From: Amblyomma americanum
Taxonomy: Eukaryota > Arthropoda > Arachnida > Ixodida > Ixodidae
Assembly: GCF_052857255.1 (NCBI RefSeq)
Contig: NC_135507.1
Span: forward strand, 71,249,721 to 71,313,720
Direction: 5' to 3'
DNA length: 64,000 nucleotides
Part shown: in pieces, positions 20,822 through 32,452 of the stretch
Layout: each line of letters opens with the position of its first letter
Numbering within the stretch: the stretch's first letter is position 1
The notes under the pieces: model-generated
What the model was told of the DNA's origin: nothing
Databases searched by the model: none
Seen by the model: only the letters and a program-made list of their open reading frames with translations
Position numbers and translations under genes: made by a program

Positions 20822-22694
20822 TTAAAATGAGCCAGCACCATAAGTTTGTCCCTCACGGCGTTTCCAAGCAGAGTCGTCAGCACGAGACTTTTTTCTCAGC
20901 GTGCACCGATTCGCTCTTGACTCCGCTGTCTGTTTGGCAGACATCCTTTTTTTGGCGCGTGCTGTCTCTTGATGAGCCCAGCACAACTAAATCTTGAGGT
21001 GGAAGTATGCCCAGCTCTTATAGCACACGCTCAAAACTGGAATGCCCTTGGTTGTACCAAAGAACTGCCAAAGCAGTGGCCATCTCCACAACAAATCTTG
21101 AAGCAAACCATGTTTTGGGACAGAGAAGCCATATTTTGCTGTTTAGCGACTCCGCTGCGTTCTGAGTTTTGCCCTGAACACAGCGGGCCAGCAGCTTCTC
21201 ATCAGTAAGCCTCTTATATATGGGAAGTATAGCTTTTCCCTGGGCTTTTGTGAGCAGGGGTGTGTGGGCTGGTGCAGCTTCACCTAAGGCTTCGGCACGC
21301 CTATGCTTGCACCAGGATGCTGGTCCATCTGGGCAATAATTATGGCTGCTCGCACCATCTGATGAAGAAGAATGAAAGTATGAGGCCCAAATTGCCTGGT
21401 GCATACCTTTCACACTGCCCCTGTTGCTCGTGATAGCAACCTGATAATAAGTTGTCAACTTCTGAATGACAGGTTCCTTCAGCTTCTCCCCTCTTGGGAG
21501 TGGCTCTTTCAGCTTGCGAAGAGCAGTCCCAAGGCGCTTCGCCACGATTGGTGCAGTCCTCCTTTTCTATATCCACGGCACCACCATAAACATTTGCTTT
21601 TACGACTGCAGCGTAGGCTTTCGAGTCACCATCACTCAAGAATTTTTTGAACTGCAATGGTGTGTCGTAGGATTGGCTCCTTCGTCATATCCGCACTGCA
21701 GCTTCAGCTTCCATCGCATTGGATGAACAATCAACATTTTGTCACACACAGGGCCATGAAAAGCTTGCCAAATGTCTTCATCTGGCAGGGCCTTGTGTCT
21801 ACTGCACGCTAGGCAGAAGTTCGATAAAACTTCGAAATCCAAACAAAGTCCAGTGTCAAGAGACACAACTGTACCGATGCCATTGTGGCTTTTATGGCCT
21901 CTTTTGTGCCATGTACCATCATACATAACGGCAATTTCATTGCCTCCTGCTTCACTCTGTGATCTGCCTGGACCGCGCAAGATTTTCGGACACTGCACTC
22001 ATTGCCGCATCACGAACTTTTCGCGTGATCACAGCAAATGACTTGTGGTGCATTGGCTTTTGCAAGCCAAGAACTGCAGAGAATCGAATTAACTGCTCGT
22101 AGCCCATTCCTACCGAGCGCGCTGCCACAGCAGTTATCACATTGACAGTGAAGGCATCACACAAGCTCCTGCTGTCATAGGCTCTGCTTGCCCTCGGTCC
22201 ATCCCCTGCCGCACTCGAGCTGGCCTTCCCGCCCGAAGAAACTCGCCGTGATGTGTATGTCGCTGAGAGAACACTTTCGGGGCATGCACTGTTCTCGCAG
22301 CGTAGCTCAAGAAATGACGCAAGTCCTCTGCGTTTGTCGGCTGGTTCGCAGATGCGCACTTCTGAACGTCGGCACATTGGACAAACCGCACCGCGCACAA
22401 GAATGTTCAGGGCCGTCAGGTCCGTGATCACAGACGACTCCTCATCTCACACTCTTCCTTCGTCGTCAAAAAGTCCGATCTTCTTTTGTGAGGCACTGAC
22501 GTACTCCAACGCCGTGTCGAACTCGCCCGAGGAATCGGCGTCGCTGTCGCTAAGCCTCGCGGCCGTGGGTGTACTGGCGAGTCTTCAGTGGGGCGAGTCT
22601 TCACCGTTGATTTGCGTCGGCGTCCTCTAAATTTGTGTGCGGACCGATACTTCACTGGCCAGTGACTACGCCTGCTACTGCCGCCTTCATCCAT
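20822..22694 (-). pseudogene. T1 transposase (YDGTW family), decayed
   Basis: The start is ATG 22694 (MDEGGSSRRSHWPVKY), with a basic arginine-rich N-terminus. A Cys cluster follows (CPMCRRSEVRIC ... LRCENSAC). The conserved helix KPMHHKSFAVI precedes the catalytic motif VMYDGTWHKRGHKSHNGIGT (21900-21960). Next come SDGDSKAY and NAAESLNSKIWLL, which likely supply the second D and the E. The C-terminus ends TYGAGSF. At least three frameshifts occur (near 21545, 21650 and 21960). T4 shares the KRGHKSHN variant, so T1 and T4 form one subfamily. The function, DNA transposition, is inferred from the motifs and the TTAA-flanked ends. Confidence 0.8.
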
Positions 22695-22764
22695 AACGAA
22701 TATAAATACGAAAATGAACATTGTTTATCTACGCAGCTCGACGAGACAACAAACCCAGCAAGTA

Positions 22765-23093
22765 CCGTACTTACCTGATTCTAACGCGCACCCAATTTTT
22801 ATAGTCAACCAGAAAAAAAGGTTACATCCCCAATTCTAGCATGCGCAAATTATTTGTGATCAAGAAAAACGAAAAACTTGTGCGCGAGGAAGGGGAGATT
22901 TATTGCCGAACTTCACTCTTCATCGCTCTCGGATAACTTTTTGTCGCTTTCGACTGACCACAACATATCGTCCTCGGTGCCATCCAGCGCATTTGCGATG
23001 CCACACTTTTTGAATGAGCGTTCCACTATGGCCGATGGGACTGTGGCCCATGCCTCGGATGCCCATCCAGCGAGCGTCTCCAAGGGCGCACAC
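22765..23093 (-). pseudogene. pogo-1 element, left end and transposase C-terminus
   Basis: The terminus CCGTACTTACCTGATTCTAA follows a TA at 22763-22764. It matches the right end at 37917 (reverse complement CCATACTTACCCG). The minus strand encodes the C-terminus of a pogo-type transposase (AIVERSFKKCGIANALDG, then an acidic tail ESDEE) with its stop at 22913. The coding part breaks off at a TTAA (23094-23097) where T2 begins. The N-terminal half lies at 36903-37669. The element inserted at a TA in the 5' region of T1: T4 has the undisturbed sequence 'TAGGCTTCGC' at that place. Confidence 0.8.
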
Positions 23094-23097
23094 TTAA

Positions 23098-24100
23098 GGG
23101 AGGTGGGGATCAGGGCTAACTTTTTTGTTCTTTGACCTAGAGCAATGAAATTTGGTAGCCACACTGAAAAGTGTCTTAAATAAAGAAGTATGGAGTTTAA
23201 TTATGATACTTTGAATAGTTTTCAAGTTACAAAATGTTACATGTGTTCCGCTTGTGGAAAACCTGGCACTGTAACGAAACATGCCAGGGAGCTGCCTTCA
23301 ATTTCAATCTTTGCTCAAAAGAGCCCTGCAGGGTACAACAGTTCCAAAAATTTTTTTAAACCCATTATTTTTTTTACACAGAACGTCATGTTCACCTTCA
23401 CTAACTGTGCCAGAACTTGTCGTTCACAAATTAGCTGTAGAAAAAAAAACTAAGCCCTCAACGAGATATTGAAGACTGTCATACCCTCAAGCACACTTCA
23501 GGGAATAAATAAAAACAAACAGGATCAAAATTGGTTCAGGCATTCCCACGCTACCCTCTCCACAGACAAAGCAGAATGCCCAAAACACACTTTTGAGAAA
23601 ACGTCTCTCAAAGTTTTCGGAGCAGTTCACAACTCTCAAAATGCACCAGGACAAATATAAAATTTGATAAAGATATCTTCATTAGTTTTTGTTTTATAAG
23701 AATTTACAGGTTTGTTGCTTGTGGAAAACCTGGCACAGTAACGAACCATAATATTGTGCCGGGAATACATTGCATATTTGCCCAAATGTCTAATCTACAC
23801 TAAGACAGTGTTGAATTTTTTTAGCGTGCTAATAATTTTTTTCTGGACATGACATGCACGTGGCTGTGCTTCACTGCATAAAGCCATGTACTTATTGTGA
23901 AATAATAAAATAATGGAAAGGTAAATAAACATTTCAAGACTGTCTTCATGTACAGCACAGTTTATGGATCACAGCAAAACAAACTGTATCAAAATCGGTT
24001 CAGCCATTGTTGTGCGATGCTTTCCACGAGCGAGGTGATCGACAAAAAAAAACACAACTGAGAGAACGGGCTTCAAAGTTTTGCAAGCGCTGCAGATTTA
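23098..24100. other. T2 3' untranslated region with internal duplication
   Basis: Non-coding. Two diverged direct copies of about 400 bp (around 23240-23640 and 23710-24080) share 'cttgtggaaaacctggcac', 'gtaacgaa' and 'tcaaaat.ggttcag'. An AATAAA signal overlaps the transposase stop on the minus strand near 24100. Confidence 0.55.
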
Positions 24101-25911
24101 TTAAAAAGCACCAGGGCTGTAAAATTTTTTATCATTGTTGTCGGGCATCTTCTTGCACCTTTGCGTCTTTGCTTGGTGGGCTTTGGATGCTTTCTTCAGG
24201 CGTTCTTTGTCCTTTTCTTGAGCCCTCTGGACGGCAAGGGCACCAGGATTTACACCCAAGGTGGCACACATTTCTGAAGTAAGCTCTTTGGCTTCCTGAA
24301 TTGTAATTTATGACTCCCTCATTCACTGCAGTCTCTACTGCAAAAAGTGAGGCGTGCTCGTCCTTTGAGAGTGCCGACCAAATAACAGAGTGCAGGCTCT
24401 CAGCTGCATTCTGGGTCCTTCCGCCCTTGCAGCGCTCCAGCAAGTGGATGTCTGAAAGGCGTTGATGCAGAGTCAGCATGGCTTGGGCAACTCTGCTCAT
24501 AAGCTTATATTTATGAGGAGGCCGTGCTTCATTTTTTGCTTCTGCTGCTCTCTGCTCACACCAGCTGAGGGCCAGGGGGGCACAGCTCATGGTGAGGGTC
24601 ACTGTCGCTAGATGTCACGTGCCAATAAGTGGCCATGACAGCTTTCTGCATTGCAGCAACATCATTGACATTCTTGCTGATAGCCAGGCCATAGTAGTTT
24701 GTGAGCTTTTTAATCAGCTGTTGGGTCAGCCCACCTTTGCCGCCCAGTGGCTCCCCTTTCTTGGCCTTGCTCACAATGGAGCGAAAACCGTACCCATTCT
24801 TTTTTTTTACATGGTTTGTGCAGTCTTCTTTTGTAACTGCTATAAACCCATATGGCTGCTCATCTTGCAACGTCTGGAAAACACGGCTGTCTCCATCAGA
24901 GATAACAGCTGTATATCGCAGGTCATTCTTGGCTAACGAACGGCCAAAATGTTGCAAAGCGGCCTCCACTTCCATTCGGCCAGAGCCAACTTCAGTGTTT
25001 TTTTGACACTGATGCTGCTGCCTCCACTGAAGGTAGGTGGGCTCACTCTCTGCTGGCCCCAGGCTGCATCCAAGGCAGAAGTTTGAAAGAACAATGCTGT
25101 CCAGCACAAGCCCTGTGTGTAACTCAGTAATACATCCTACCCCAATGTGGGAGCTATGACCGCGCATGAGCCAGGTGCCATCATAAATAACGGGCACATT
25201 TTTAGTGAACCCAACCTCTTGCTGTACACCTTCTTCACAGCAGCTACAGCATCCCTAAAGATGTTGTCGGCAGCCTCCTCTGCAGCAGGCTTGAAAAGGC
25301 CCTTCAAGTGGCCCTGGAATGTCTTGCGATGTAAACCACGATGGGACACATTCATAGTGGCCCAGAAATCGTTCAGAGCTGTCTGCCCTTTCCCTATCAC
25401 TTTGATAGCTTGCATTGAGCGAATGTTCACGTCAAACACCGTTGCACCTTCCTTTCTTTGGGGAGACCACTGGGACTCAATTGGGCCACAAGTAGCGCAT
25501 GAAAGCACCATTTTCACTGCCAGACCGAGCCTGGTATCGCAGTGCACACCGACGGAACGCTGTTGGCATCTTGGGCGCAGAGTCTTGCCAATCAACGAGT
25601 TCACCGCGGAAATCTGCACAATAATAAATTCACTGTCACAAGAGGCCGAAATTTGTTGGCCTTGCTGGTCATCAAACTGAACTTCCGTTCAGTTGTGCGC
25701 ACTGCACGAAGGGAATCGTGAACGCTGCGTGCCTGCTCTTCTGCCGTGGCTGCTGACACGAAACGCGCTCGAGGTGCGCCTGAATGGTGCGACGTTCCGG
25801 CGATGAATCGTCCCTTAAATCTTCAGCTATCACATTGTAGCTCGTCGACGGCTGGGGCTCACTCGCAGGCTGCGTGCCCGTGTCGCACGATGCGGCAGAA
25901 TCGGAACACAC
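24101..25911 (-). pseudogene. T2 transposase, main part
   Basis: This segment starts inside the N-terminal region, where gypsy C interrupts it, with the acidic linker PQPSTSYNVIAED. A Cys cluster follows (RCQQRSVGVHC ... LSCATC), then the helical domain LNDFWATMNVSHRGLHRKT and the catalytic VIYDGTWLMRGHSSHIGVGC (25130-25195). VISDGDSRVF, TKEDCTNHV and NAAESLHSVIW come next. The tail ends FYSPGAF at the stop at 24101. Frameshifts near 25190, 24600 and 24290 break it. It belongs with T3 and T6 to the GHxSHIGVG subfamily. Confidence 0.85.
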
Positions 25912-26976
25912 TGTGATGACCCCCATAAGGCGCAGGTCCACACGGGACGGAGAGGCAAAGAGACACCGTATGGCTCAGTTTAAACAAACAGGTATAATCA
26001 ATAATTACACATGGTTAAGGTTATACATCAGAGGCTGGGGCGTCCGAGCTTACGTGCCGACGACTTCATGGGGGCGATGGAGTGGCTCCGGAGTTGGGCT
26101 CGAGCGGTTGCTGGCAGAAGCTGCACGCCGTCGGGCTTCGGCGCTGAAGGCCCTCTTCGCTAACGATGTCGTCCTGGGCGTGGATGCAGTAGAATTTCAA
26201 TAGTCGTCCGTTTCTTCGAGGATGGATCACAAACCCTTCCTCTAGTGTCGTTCGGCTTGGAAGATGAACAGGAGGCGAGCTTGTAGATGATGACAGCAGA
26301 GCATAATTTTACAACAGAACAAACTTTGCACTACTTTACTCATCGACCGGGCAGGTTAGTGCCTAAGTAGCATCACATTACATGCTAAGCATGGAGCCCC
26401 TGCTCAGACTGGACTGCATCCGTTTACATGCGCTTTTAAGCACTTGATTAACAAAGGACTAAGGGCGGTCATTTTCAGTGGCCCGCCCAAAGCATCAATT
26501 CTCCAATCCAAAATAACATGCGAGATGGGGACCACCCCTTGGGTGGGGCTTAGCCTCGACCCCAGAGTCTGTTAACAATACAAACTAAATAAACAACAAA
26601 AACGCCACCACTCTCTCTCAAGTGAGAGTATACACAGGCTCTCTCTTCGGAGCTAATTCACTAGCGCCTGTCTTTCCACATTCTTGGCGAGTCTTGCCTG
26701 TCCGCCATGACAGGTGTCCGTCACGGCCCTTCTGGGAAGCTGTGGGTGCCTTCCCGGCGATAGCCCACGACAAAGGGGGGGGAGGGAAAGAATGTTGTCC
26801 CAGTGGCCCGGAAATCGGGGAGGATAAAGCCTGTTTCCCCGGGGCGGCGGCGGGTCCGGTTTTTCTGGTCGTCACTCAAAGAGCATGGCTGGGTAATTGA
26901 TGATGCCGCTGTCACGGGTCTCCGTCTACGCCGCGCCGTCGAACGTGGATCCTCGTAGCATACACGGAATGTCACA
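25912..26976 (-). repeat. gypsy C 3' LTR
   Basis: A 1065-bp direct repeat ending TG...CA (TGTGACATTCC ... GTCATCACA in element orientation). Near-identical to 32453-33517. Short open frames inside it have no known motif. Confidence 0.95.
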
Positions 26977-27469
26977 CTCGCTCACCCTCCAGAAGAATGT
27001 TCTCCGAACATTTGAGTCCACGCAGCTCCCCTTGTCTTTCTGAATCGCCTCGCACAGTGCGTCCGACAAAACACTTTTCGCTGCACTCAACACCACTGCA
27101 CAACACCATATGCCTCCGCTGTCAATACTGGCGTCTCCAGGGGCAGCACTGATCTTCTTTTACAGATAAACATGAAACTCAGCACCCAAGCCTCTCCTTT
27201 CTAGTCCAAACTGGACGAAATAAATTTACCACAGTTACAAAGGAGCTCCCACTTCTAGCACGATCACGGCACAGACAAAAATATAGATAACGAAAGGAAG
27301 TAGGGCAGGTTCTGCATGCGCTCCGCATGCTCTCCTGTGCAGGTGTTACTTAATGACAGAAAGGTTTAACTACCAACTCCGATAACTTAACACATAAGCA
27401 CAAAGCAATGTTATGAGCTGTGGCATTACACAATTCTAACCAGTTCAAAACTCCGCTCTGTTTACGCCA

Positions 27470-30400
27470 TTAGTCCGACTTAGCTTTCCGATTTCGCAGC
27501 GGATATCGGCCTTCATGAGTCATACTAAGTAAGTCTGTGCCCCTTTGTCTGCTTTGGGACTCGCGAGGGCTCGTGGCAGGAGCCTCTCCTGGCGTTATCT
27601 GCGCGGCAACCTCGCGCGCTTCTTCTTCTAGCAATGCATGAAGTAAATCCGGTGGCATTCTGGCCGTCACCTCTGGCGCCTGCCGAACAGATGCAGGAGA
27701 GGGCGTTTCTTGCGAACTATCTGCGCGCTCCGCTTCACTTCTGTCCCCATCAAAATCCGCGCTTTCCCTTTCCTCATTTCGTGAATACTGAACCGGTGCC
27801 GACTTGAGGCGATTTGCGTGTATCCTTATCAAGCGCCGGTTCACGTCTTGGACTCTGAAGTTTACCGGAGAAAGCTTCTCGACAACCTCGCACGGTCCTC
27901 TCCACTTCGTCTGGAACTTACGAGCTAGCCTAATCTGCCTTTGGCAGTTTTCAATGTACACGCTGTCCCCCACATTAAACGGCGCGTCTCTAGCACTGCG
28001 ATCGTGCACCTCCTTCCTGCGCTTCGCCGCTTTCTTTAAGGACTCCTTTGCGATGTCCCTCGCCACTTGCAAGCGCGATTCTAGCTCAACCTTATAGTCG
28101 TCCAGTGAAGCGTATGGGACACGACGGGGGCCCTCTGGCACTTCACTAGGCTGGTCCGGGTCTCGGCCGTAGAGAAGAAAGAATGGCGATTCGCCCGTGC
28201 TCTCGTGTGCTGCGGAATTGTAGGCAAACATTGCATACGGGAGCCACAAATCCCAGTCCCGCTGGTCGCGCGAAACAAAATGCGACAGGAACCCGGCCAC
28301 GGTTTGGTTCAGTCGCTCCACCGCGCCGTTGCAAGCCGGATGGTACGGTGTTGTCTGCTTCTTAGCGATCTTAAGCAGCTCGCAAACTCTCCTCATTAGC
28401 TGCGACACGAAGTTCGTTCCCCGATCTGTCAAGAGTTGCCTCGGGGGTCCATGTCGGAGCACGATCTGTTCGACAAATGCTCTTGCAACCGTGTCTGCCT
28501 TCTGATCTGGGAGTGCTACCGCTTCCGCGTATTTTGAAAGGTGATCGACAAATACTAAAATGTACTTGTTTCCGGAAGTGGTCGTGGGCAAGGCCCATTA
28601 TGTCCATACCTGTCCGCTCGAAGGGAGCCGAAACCTCAGGGAACGGCTGAATTGGAGCTGGTCTTCGTCCCTTGGGTGTTTTTCTTTCGAGACAGGAATG
28701 GCACTTCGCACAGTAGTCTCTAACATCCCGTCGCATGCCACTCCAAAAGTACAAACGCTCCACACGCCTGCGTGTCTTCGCTACGCCAAAATGACCGGCG
28801 CATGGCGCATCGTGAAACGCGCGAAGAACCCTTTCTGTCCACGACCGAGGTATGACGACTCTCTCCCAAGCGGTTTTCTCTAATCTCCCTTTCCTGGTTG
28901 GCCTCGTGCGCCGACACAGGGTGCCGTCTTTGTCAATGAAATAACCTAGCTGTTCGGGGTGAGACGGTGCGCCCTCTAAGCTTTCGATTATTCGCTTCAG
29001 GTCAGGATCTTTGCACTGCTCTGTGCGTAATTCGGCGGGGTCGACTACGGGGACAAACTCATCTATAGCTGCCACGGCAGCTGTGCGGCTGAGTGCATCA
29101 GCATTCAGATGTGTCTTTCCTGACTTGTGCTCAACTTCAAAGCAGTATTCCTGCAGGTGTAGATTCCATCTAGCGAGTCGCGAGCTAGGGTCCCTGACAC
29201 TCATCACCCATTTCAGAGGATGGCAGTCTGTGACTAGCTTGAATTTGCGGCCGTAAAGGTAGCATCTGAAGTGCTTTACTGCCCAGACAACGGCGAGGCA
29301 CTCCCTTTCCGTAGCTCCGTACTTTTGCTCTGTGGGGCTCAGCTGTCGGCTAGCAAAAGCAACGGGATGTTCTTTGCCCTCGATAACCTGAGATAGCACG
29401 GCACCAACTGCGAACTTTGACGCATCTGTGGCCATAACGAAGGGCAAACTAAAATCCGGGTGGCGCAACAGCGGTGCACTCATTAGCTTCCTTTTCAGGG
29501 CCCCAAAAGCATTCTCCGCGTTTTCGTCCCAGCGAAAGGCGACATTTTTGGCTGTTAAGGCGGTGAGCGGCTTAGCGAGCTTGGCGAACTCCTCTATGTG
29601 CCTTCGGTAGTAACCGATCAGGCCGAGAAACTGCCGGACCTGGCGGACGCTAGTCGGGGATGGAAAATCCGAGACACACCTTAGTTTCTCAGGGTCCGGT
29701 CGCACGCCGTCAACTGAAACAACGTGCCCGAGGTATTTCACCTCGTTTTTGAGGAATTGGCACTTAGAGGGCTTCAGCTTGAGACCCGCTGCTCTTAGTC
29801 GCACCAAAACCTGCTCAATATCGCGCAAATGGTTATCAAAACTGCCACTGTATATGATAATGTCATCCATATACACGAAGCACAGCCTTCCCAGAAGACC
29901 TGCCAGGATAACATCAGCGGTTCTCTGCCAGACAGCAGGGCTGTTGGCCAGACCCATCGGCATTCTTTTCCATTCATAGTGCCCTGAGGGCGTGTTGAAT
30001 GCCGTTTTCTCGGCATCTGCCGGATCCATTGCTATCTGCCAGAATCCCGCCGCCATGTCCACTACCGTGAAGTACCTGGCAGAGCCCAGCTGAGAAAGCG
30101 TCTCCTGTATATTGGGGATGGGGTATGGATCGATGCGAGTTACGGCATTTAGTTTGCGGTAGTCCACTACCAATCGATACGAGCCATCTGGCTTTTCCAC
30201 CAATAGTGCTGGTGCTCCCCAGGGTGACTTTGAGTGTTCGACAATGCCGCGATCAATCAGGTCCTGCACCTGCCGCTCCATCTCCTCACGTTGGGAGTAA
30301 GGAATCCTGTACGCACGCTGGTAAACGGGCGATGAAGTGCCGGTTTCTATCCTGTGCTTTATAACGCCACAGCAGCCCAAATCCAGGTTGGACGCGGCGA

Positions 30401-31364
30401 ATACCTCCGAGTAGTCGTTCAGCAAACCAGCCAGAGCCTCCCTCTCCCTGGATTTTACGTGAGAAAGATCGAACGACACCTTTGGAGCAGCCGAAGGACT
30501 AGCATGCTCTACAGTTGCGAGTACCGTATCGGTGGGCTCACGTTGCTCTATCGCAGAGGTGAAGAAAGCCAATGTTTTGTTCTTGGGAAGGCTCAGTGGC
30601 TGCTGGCTACAGTTAACCACCCGTAGGGGCACTCTGTGGGCGTCATTAACTGTCACGAGGCACGCGGCTGCCTTCAGGCCATTGCTGAGAGAGTCGACCG
30701 GCTCAAGCACTCCCACGGCGCCGCTCTCTACATCTGAAGGCACAAACGCGTACAAAATGTGCTCCGACCAAGGAAGGACGACCGCCTCCTCGACCAGCCG
30801 GACGGCAACCCGCGAATATACCTTCTCCAATGATCCCACTGTTTGACGGGTGTCAATATCGGTAATGCGAATCTCAGCCCCTCTCCTGTTCAAAAACGGA
30901 ACTTTTGAGCCGCCCGCATTAACCTCTTCCTCAGAGAATGAGACTACTACCTTCCCTTTTCTCAAAAAATCCTGCCCTAATATACCTGACACTCCGTTTG
31001 GCAGAGACACCGTGTCCGGGCATACGTAGCAGGGGTGCTCCAATGCAATTCCGCCGAGAGAGAAGTGTAACTGGTAGAGTCCACTTATGCCAAGAGGATC
31101 CCCCGTTATGCCTACAAATTTGGTTGCCATACCACCAGACGCTTCCAACACCTCGCGGTCCCCCTTCCTTCGAAGCGTGTTAAAACTGCTCTCCTTAAGC
31201 AATGTCACCTTTGACCCCGTATCTATCAACAATTCCATACAACAACCATTTAACTTGCAACGCACAACAGGGCATGCCTCGTCGGCCACACAAACTACCA
31301 CCACCTCATCATCTACTGCTCCCTCCCCACGCTCCTCAGGCTGGGGAGGACTAACTAGTTTTTT
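27470..31364 (-). pseudogene. gypsy C pol, one small indel
   Basis: Pol is reached by -1 slippage at 31358-31364, so it has no own start. The protease motif LLIDTGSKVTLL lies near 31230. RT spans roughly 30300-29700, with YMDDIIIYS near 29860, followed by GYYRRHIEEFAKLA. RNase H (ATDASKFAVGAVLSQ, TERECLAVVWAVKHF) lies near 29430-29290. The integrase zinc domain (HFGVAKTRRRVERLYFW, CHSC) lies near 28780-28700 and the core has D,D,E with 35 residues between the last two (TDRGTNFVSQ ... NGAVERLNQ). A short indel at about 28588, just after MDIMG, shifts the frame by one. The rest is open down to 27470. The C-terminus contains a GPCEVVEKLSPVNFRVQ fold typical of gypsy integrase tails. Confidence 0.92.
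31322..31364 (-). promoter_or_regulatory. -1 ribosomal frameshift signal, gypsy C gag/pol
   Basis: On the minus strand the gag frame ends TCA AAA AAC TAG. The heptamer A AAA AAC (31358-31364) is a canonical -1 slippery site and directly precedes the gag stop. After 8 nt a stem of 7 GC-rich pairs forms between 31343-31349 and 31322-31328 with a 14-nt loop. The -1 frame is open from the heptamer into protease. Site, spacing and stem all fit the standard model. Confidence 0.85.
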
Positions 31365-32296
31365 GACTCGGTATCTGGAGCCCCGCTGTCGGCTTGCTTA
31401 GGGCGTGTCTCGCCTGCTTCTCTTTGTGGCTCCCCACGGCGCACGTTTTGGCAGAACCTGGCGATGTGTCCGCGACCCTGGCAAGCGAAGCATACGATTT
31501 CTTCAAAATCTCGCATACCGCGCCTGTAGCTTTGTGGCGGTCTCCGGTTTCCAGCGAATGGGCGCTGTTGAGCGCGCGCTTCAACCTGGCGTTCTACCTG
31601 CTGAGATAGCAGCTGTTCCAAGCGATCTAACCGCTCTGTCAAGAGAGCAACCTCAGGGTTGAGCACCGCTCTCTCTATGACGCGTACTCTCGCTGCGGCT
31701 GTCGTTAACGCCTCATTTCGTTCCTCATCCAATGCGGCCTCCACGGCTTGGTCGAAATTGCTCGGCTTGCGCGAGAGCACGAACCGGCGCACGGGGTCTT
31801 GCAGACCAGCCACGAACAAAGCGGTCATTTCCTCTTTAAGTATATCCTCCGCGTATTTCTTCCTTAGCTGGTCTCCTTCCTCCTCCCTGCTTAACGTATC
31901 GCGTGCTAGGCGCTGAAGCCGCGACGCAAATGTTCGCACGTCCTCCCCTACCATCTGTCCGGCGTCACGGAACCTCTGTACCCGCACGTGACGTGGTTCA
32001 GTGTCGAAATGCTCAAACGCGAGCTTCTTAAATTCCGCAAATGATTTTGTGGATTTTACTTTTTCGTCTCGCCAGGCAAAATCATGAGCAGCTCCTGCCA
32101 TCTTACACCTCGCCATTCCCAGCATTTGAGCATCGGACCATCCCCCCATTTTCCCAATCTCTTCTAGCATGGAAAAGAAATCGCAGATTGGAACCCCTGT
32201 CTTATCTCCCGTAAACGTCGGAATGACGCTTCCTAATGCCAGCATGCTTGCTCCGAGCGACGGCTGTGGAGTGGGAGCTCCCTCAGATACAGTCAT
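31355..32296 (-). CDS. gag: gypsy C Gag, intact
   Basis: The 313-residue capsid/nucleocapsid polyprotein starts at ATG 32296 (MTVSEGAPTPQPSLG). A Ty3/gypsy gag domain lies at about residues 30-200 (FTGDKTGVPICDFFSMLEEI ... EEMTALFVAGLQDPVRRFV). A leucine-rich coiled coil follows (LLTERLDRLEQLLSQQVE). Near residue 270 is one zinc knuckle of the form CX2CX4HX4C (CFACQGRGHIARFC), which binds RNA. The frame has no defect and ends at the slippery heptamer, so most ribosomes would stop here and a minority would make Gag-Pol. Gag forms the cytoplasmic virus-like particle in which reverse transcription occurs. Confidence 0.93.
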   Translation of the reverse strand: MTVSEGAPTPQPSLGASMLALGSVIPTFTGDKTGVPICDFFSMLEEIGKMGGWSDAQMLGMARCKMAGAAHDFAWRDEKVKSTKSFAEFKKLAFEHFDTEPRHVRVQRFRDAGQMVGEDVRTFASRLQRLARDTLSREEEGDQLRKKYAEDILKEEMTALFVAGLQDPVRRFVLSRKPSNFDQAVEAALDEERNEALTTAAARVRVIERAVLNPEVALLTERLDRLEQLLSQQVERQVEARAQQRPFAGNRRPPQSYRRGMRDFEEIVCFACQGRGHIARFCQNVRRGEPQREAGETRPKQADSGAPDTESKN

Positions 32297-32435
32297 TTTT
32301 TTTTTTCAAGCCCTCCAGTGCCTCAAGCCTCTCAAATGGGGGTAAAAGTCCCACAATCAGTCCCGTGATTCCCTTTTGATTACAATTTTGAAGTCATGAA
32401 TGTCACAGCATTCAGAGGACATTTGCTTTTGAGAC

Positions 32436-32451
32436 CCCACTTCTGACACCA
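32436..32451 (-). promoter_or_regulatory. gypsy C primer binding site (tRNA-Leu)
   Basis: Directly inside the 5' LTR the minus strand reads TGGTGTCAGAAGTGGG. This complements the 3' end of an animal tRNA-Leu (CAG type), including CCA, from memory of that tRNA. First-strand synthesis would start here. Confidence 0.85.
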
Positions 32452-32452
32452 G

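Noticed and set aside
26618..26975. Open frames on both strands inside the gypsy C LTR (repeated at 33159-33516)
   Set aside because: They recur only because the LTR is duplicated, and have no known motif.
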